From Mucilaginibacter limnophilus (GTDB lineage Bacteria; Bacteroidota; Bacteroidia; Sphingobacteriales; Sphingobacteriaceae), in contig NZ_SACK01000008.1 of NCBI RefSeq assembly GCF_004005815.1, forward strand, positions 124,001 to 188,000: DNA of 64,000 nt, given 5' to 3'. Under the pieces are notes generated by a model, which was given only the letters and a program-made list of their open reading frames with translations, had not been told where the DNA came from and made no database searches. Each line of letters begins with the position of its first letter. Position 1 is the stretch's first letter. Positions 60,521 through 64,000 of the stretch are shown here, piece after piece. Position numbers and translations under genes: made by a program.

Positions 60521-62503
60521 TTAACTGTACCAGGCTTCCGGAATTAATTTATTGCCGTTGCGCCAAACTTCTACTTCATGGACACCCTCGATATCGCCGT
60601 AGATCGTGTCGTCGGCGTGGTCGAGGATAATACTTTGCCATCTGCCGTTCTTGGCACGGATGGAATCAGCGATGGTTCTGAACATGCCTTTTACTGCTTC
60701 GACGTCTTCGTCCGGGAACTGCAGATCGCTTTCGGTGGGTATCTGATTGCGCTTGAGTTTTGGAAAATAGACCTGGCTCGGCTGGTCAAAGATTACAAAA
60801 CTAGGTACGCAGGAAAATGGCTGGCTGAGGAAATATTCCTGCAAGGCGCACATCAGCGCCAGGTGAAAGGAAACCCAGTTGGAGGCGCTGCCGACCTGGC
60901 CGAGGTAATGCCAGTGGTTATCGTTGCTTAGTACAGAAACGTTCAGGTCCTTGGTATCGAAGCGTGGGGCAACTTCGCGGTACTTGCTTTCCACGTCCAG
61001 GGTTCTCAGGTGGCTGAGGACGCCTTGCGCAATGCGGGCGGTGGCAGCGTCTATCCGGGCACGGACGGTCTGTTCATTGATGGTAGCCATCAGGTCATCG
61101 TACTCTTTTTCCAGTAAAGCGATCTCGGTCTGCAATTCGCCGCCGTCGACCAGGCTTTCAAAAGTGGCCAGTGAGGCCTGCATATTACCCAGGAACAGGT
61201 ACATGTTTTTGCGGCGCTGGAATTCGGCGCGGGCTTCGTTATTGGTTTGCATGATCAGGTCAAAGCGGCGCTGGAAGTCTTTTTTGTTATCGATCAGGGC
61301 TTCCAGTTCCTGGTTCAGCCGCTGCTCCTCGCGGGAAAAAGAAGTGGGAACTTCGGCAAGTGTCTTGGACTGTTGTTCGATGGTCGAAAATACCGCAGCG
61401 ATCTTTCGGAGTTCAGCTTTCCCATTAGGGTGTTCCGTGCTGCCGCAGGCGGGACAACTGGAGGTTTCGGTAGAGACGTCTTCAAGCCATTTGGAAATCT
61501 GTAGGCGGTCAACGCGCTTACGGATGGAACTTTCATAGTCGGTCAGGCCTGTGCTCAGGCGTTTGACGTCGGATAGACGCTTTTTCACCAGGCCGATCTG
61601 GGCGCTTAAGTAACGTTCTTCGGCTTCCAGGTCGGCAATGTTTTTGTTGGCGGTATCGATATCCTTGAATTCGGTCAAGGAGTGTTCCGGGATGACTTGC
61701 AGGATCTGCCGGGCCATATTCAGCAAGGTTTCCGGATCGGCGTTCTGCAGGTTTTCTTCCTGCAGCAGTCCGTACTCTTTGGCGACACGCAGGTGCCCTT
61801 CCATATTGGCTTTCCAGGCGGAGGATACCGCTTTGGTTTTATCAAATTCCCGGCGCAACTGGTTCAGTCTTTTCTCAATGACCTGGATGCGCTGCCGCGC
61901 TTTCAGCGTATCCAGGTTTTCAGCGCCGAGGATAAAAGGAAACCAGTTGCGGAGTTTTTCGCGGTGCTCATGGGCATGGGTCTTATAGAACAGGATATTC
62001 TGGTTAGCGACAATATCCTGGCTTTGAAAAACGAGGGCCACCAGGTCGCGAAAACTGAGTCGGGCGGTATACGCTTTTTTGTCTTCTTCCCCGTCCAGAT
62101 TGAAATAGGGCACGCCGGAGATCGTGTTGAGGTAGTTCTTGATGCCGTCGCTGGTCTCGTTTTTATCGGGGATAGTAAGCGGAACACTGATTATGGCCGA
62201 ACGCAGCAGGTAAAAATCATTGCTGACCTGGTTGCCTACCGGTACGCGTCGGGCTAAGAGGACCTGCTCGTAATCGGTCTGGAAAACGATGCCGTACCAG
62301 GACGCAAAATCCCGGATGGTGTCGATGGGGACGGAACAATCACCCGACGCCAGGCAATAGTCAATAATAGGGATGATGGCCGATTTGCCGGTACGGGAGG
62401 CGCCGGTGATGACATTGAGCATGCCTGGTTGAAAGTTGACCGGTCTTGGCGGGAATTCCGCGTTTTTGGGCCAGATGATCAGTTGTAGCAGTTGAAAATT
62501 CAT
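60521..62503 (-). CDS. SMC-like ATPase of an ABC-three-component system (DUF3732)
   Basis: 660 aa. Walker A GASRTGKSAI (residues 34-43) is preceded by IIWPKNAEFPPRPVNFQPGM. Long coiled coils flank a zinc-hook-like CPACGSTEHPNGKAELRKIA near residue 347. The C-terminal ATPase half has FVIFDQPSQVYFPKLKR near residue 570 as Walker B and a signature-like region before it. The DUF3732 family is the large ATPase of ABC-three-component (ABC-3C) conflict systems. It starts at the very end of the middle-component gene (overlapping stop/start) and precedes the nuclease. Confidence 0.85.
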   Translation of the reverse strand: MNFQLLQLIIWPKNAEFPPRPVNFQPGMLNVITGASRTGKSAIIPIIDYCLASGDCSVPIDTIRDFASWYGIVFQTDYEQVLLARRVPVGNQVSNDFYLLRSAIISVPLTIPDKNETSDGIKNYLNTISGVPYFNLDGEEDKKAYTARLSFRDLVALVFQSQDIVANQNILFYKTHAHEHREKLRNWFPFILGAENLDTLKARQRIQVIEKRLNQLRREFDKTKAVSSAWKANMEGHLRVAKEYGLLQEENLQNADPETLLNMARQILQVIPEHSLTEFKDIDTANKNIADLEAEERYLSAQIGLVKKRLSDVKRLSTGLTDYESSIRKRVDRLQISKWLEDVSTETSSCPACGSTEHPNGKAELRKIAAVFSTIEQQSKTLAEVPTSFSREEQRLNQELEALIDNKKDFQRRFDLIMQTNNEARAEFQRRKNMYLFLGNMQASLATFESLVDGGELQTEIALLEKEYDDLMATINEQTVRARIDAATARIAQGVLSHLRTLDVESKYREVAPRFDTKDLNVSVLSNDNHWHYLGQVGSASNWVSFHLALMCALQEYFLSQPFSCVPSFVIFDQPSQVYFPKLKRNQIPTESDLQFPDEDVEAVKGMFRTIADSIRAKNGRWQSIILDHADDTIYGDIEGVHEVEVWRNGNKLIPEAWYS

Positions 62504-63006
62504 TAGAATACGATTTTTAAGTAATTGGCGATGCCGGCCAGGTCCTGCCGCCCGAACCAGTTGCCCAGGATTTCGGCTTTTTTGCCCTGCTGTTCGTGGA
62601 CGCTTTTCAATGCATTTCCCCTACCGGTTTTTTTCAATTCACTTTTCGGATAAAGTTGGGCGGTCTCCGTATCCCAGAAGAGCAGGCCCTGGGCGACGGC
62701 AATATCAATGGCTTTCAGGGTATAGGCTTGTCTGGCTTTGATCCGTTCGTGAATGCTGAGCAGGATGTCGGAGCTTTTGGAATCTTCAAAGCTGCGGACA
62801 TAAGATGGCAGATCGGCCCTCATATTGCTGACCGGTGCGGACAATTGCTGGCTGGTCAGGATCGCTGCGGCCACAAAATGGAGCAGCGCGACAGGGGCGT
62901 CGCCACTGGGGTGCGTGGCGGTATAGCCTTTGGTGAAACGCCATAAAAGGTAAGCGCCGATGACCGGCGTGTTCCATATCCGTACTTCTTCTACTACTTC
63001 TCCCAT
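62503..63006 (-). CDS. ABC-three-component system middle component
   Basis: 167 aa from the ATG at 63006 (MGEVVEEVRIWNTPVIGAYL); the frame extends to 63021. The segment WNTPVIGAYLLWRFTKGYTA is the typical opening of middle components in ABC-3C operons, followed by VALLHFVAAAILTSQQ and the conserved helical pattern. Its role is to link the ATPase with the effector protein; the biochemistry is unknown. The upstream gene's stop is 5 bp away, so translation is coupled. Confidence 0.8.
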   Translation of the reverse strand: MGEVVEEVRIWNTPVIGAYLLWRFTKGYTATHPSGDAPVALLHFVAAAILTSQQLSAPVSNMRADLPSYVRSFEDSKSSDILLSIHERIKARQAYTLKAIDIAVAQGLLFWDTETAQLYPKSELKKTGRGNALKSVHEQQGKKAEILGNWFGRQDLAGIANYLKIVF

Positions 63007-63010
63007 ATGA

Positions 63011-64000
63011 TTACAGAGCATCCCAGCGGGGATGCCAGCCTAATGATTTACCTTCAACAAGGGCGTGATAAGTGCCGGCTATGGTCCCGTTTGGCGGTGA
63101 CATATCGCGGATCATTTCCTGCCGGATCTTGCAGTTTAAAAAAAGCAGCTGCCCGCGCTCATGTTCCTCGCGTGTTCTTTCTGTCAGCGCAATCATCTTT
63201 TGCTGGGTGTTCCAGAAACCGGTAAGTTTTTCTTCAAAGTCAATGGCGATATCTTCGTTGATGATCTCGTTTTCAATCCATTTATCGCGGTTGGTCTTGG
63301 CCCGGAGAAAGTCTGTTACGGCTTCCACGATCTCGTCTTCGTCAGCGCGAATATGGCTGAGCTGCTGTAAATAGCGCGGCTGGATCTTGACCTGATCCCG
63401 TATAAGGTCGTCGGTTGGCGGATTTTCCAACGCAAAATCTACGAGTTCGAGTTTTCTTGCGCGGTCAAAATAAACGGCAAACTGCTTCTGATAGTCTTCC
63501 CAGGGGATCAGCGCTGGTTGTTTCAGTGCGATCTTGCTCATGATTTCTTCCTGCAGCCAGCCGCTCAGCAAGTTGGTCACGAATTTGCGCTGGTGCTTAC
63601 CGATTAGCAAGCGTTCGAGTTCGTCCTGGATTTCGTTAAAACCAAGCCCGTCGTTGACCTGCAATTCAAAACGGGTCAACAACTCGGCGAGTTTACCCGG
63701 GTCATAAGAAAGCACAAAATTCAAATACGGCCAGATTTCGTGGCTTTCGCTAATATCGGCAAATGTCGTTCTTGCGGTGGCTAATGCTGCTTTAGCTTCG
63801 CCGGTCGTTGCCGCTTTGTCAAAAACGTGAACGATGGCCTCGCGCCCGCTTTGATTGGTATAGAGGTAAAACCTGGTCTTATCTAAAACGATAGAGCCTT
63901 CATCGATAGCCTTTAACCAATTATAAAAGGTCTTCCAGAGGTCAGTGGATCGGTCGGTCAGGGGGTTACCCACAGTAGAGGTTTTATCTTCTTCTGACGA
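63011..64000 (-). CDS. ABC-three-component effector-side protein, N-terminus cut by window edge
   Basis: At least 329 codons; the frame is open to the right edge (the track-like first GTG/Met at 63973 is preceded by further in-frame residues EEDKTSTVGN). Contains LWKTFYNWLKAIDEGSIVLD, FVTNLLSGWLQEEIMSKIAL, and DAL at the end, the C-terminal ABC-3C_CTD type helical domain. In these operons this protein carries a variable toxic or nuclease effector at its N-terminus, which lies beyond the window. It is the first gene of the operon visible here. Confidence 0.78.
   Translation of the reverse strand, partial: SSEEDKTSTVGNPLTDRSTDLWKTFYNWLKAIDEGSIVLDKTRFYLYTNQSGREAIVHVFDKAATTGEAKAALATARTTFADISESHEIWPYLNFVLSYDPGKLAELLTRFELQVNDGLGFNEIQDELERLLIGKHQRKFVTNLLSGWLQEEIMSKIALKQPALIPWEDYQKQFAVYFDRARKLELVDFALENPPTDDLIRDQVKIQPRYLQQLSHIRADEDEIVEAVTDFLRAKTNRDKWIENEIINEDIAIDFEEKLTGFWNTQQKMIALTERTREEHERGQLLFLNCKIRQEMIRDMSPPNGTIAGTYHALVEGKSLGWHPRWDAL

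Overview
The window looks like chromosome plus integrated mobile DNA of a Bacteroidota bacterium, most likely a Sphingobacteriaceae member (Mucilaginibacter/Pedobacter-like). The evidence is a Bacteroides-type conjugation operon (traE-F-G-I-J-K-M), an RteC regulator, DUF932 and small SSB proteins, LytTR two-component signalling, and -7 promoter boxes of the TAnnTTTG type. I see no rRNA, tRNA, CRISPR array or insertion sequence. The assignment is inferred from gene families, not from a search.

Layout. 1-4.5 kb: an RND efflux permease (cut by the left edge) and its TolC-like partner, minus strand. 5.1-6.0 kb: a regulatory region, an excisionase-like HTH gene, a small winged-helix gene common on Bacteroidota mobile elements, and a ZIP-transporter stub. 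6.1-30.9 kb: a dense run of stress and envelope genes: amino-acid permease, fused trehalose-6-phosphate synthase/phosphatase, CPA1 and NhaA Na+/H+ antiporters, DUF389, Cys-rich copper-binding protein, GH15 glucosidase (frameshifted), glucose dehydrogenase, L,D-transpeptidase, DUF2254, HtrA protease, universal stress protein, MscS, YihY, DUF421, a decayed TolC, AI-2E transporter and a YeeE/YedE pair. 31.1-33.6 kb: an element maintenance operon (four small genes, DUF932, SSB). 34.2-39.3 kb: a RiPP-like locus with a LanB dehydratase broken by a frameshift, a LytTR regulator/LytS kinase pair, and a Thr-rich, Cys-free candidate precursor. 39.4-51.4 kb: an unknown protein, RteC and the transfer operon, closed by a strong terminator. 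51.7-59.2 kb: SulP transporter (frameshifted), small membrane proteins, a PhyH-type dioxygenase, and a Crp/Fnr regulator with an isochorismatase-pirin-cupin operon. 59.6-64 kb: a minus-strand ABC-three-component defence-type operon with an Mrr-like nuclease, cut by the right edge.

How it fits together. The best evidence that 5-51 kb is one integrative conjugative element is a 21-bp inverted-repeat site found twice, before the excisionase-like gene (5166-5186) and before the transfer operon (41439-41459). In both places it lies exactly 22 bp upstream of a -7 box and no -33 element is visible, which suggests one activator switches on excision and transfer together. The stress genes and the RiPP locus would then be cargo. 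Integrase, relaxase, coupling protein and TraN are not in the window.

Several otherwise good genes carry one-base indels (GH15 twice, LanB, SulP, pirin, the TolC remnant twice), some at G/C runs. This may mean decay or consensus error, and it affects how the RiPP locus should be read.
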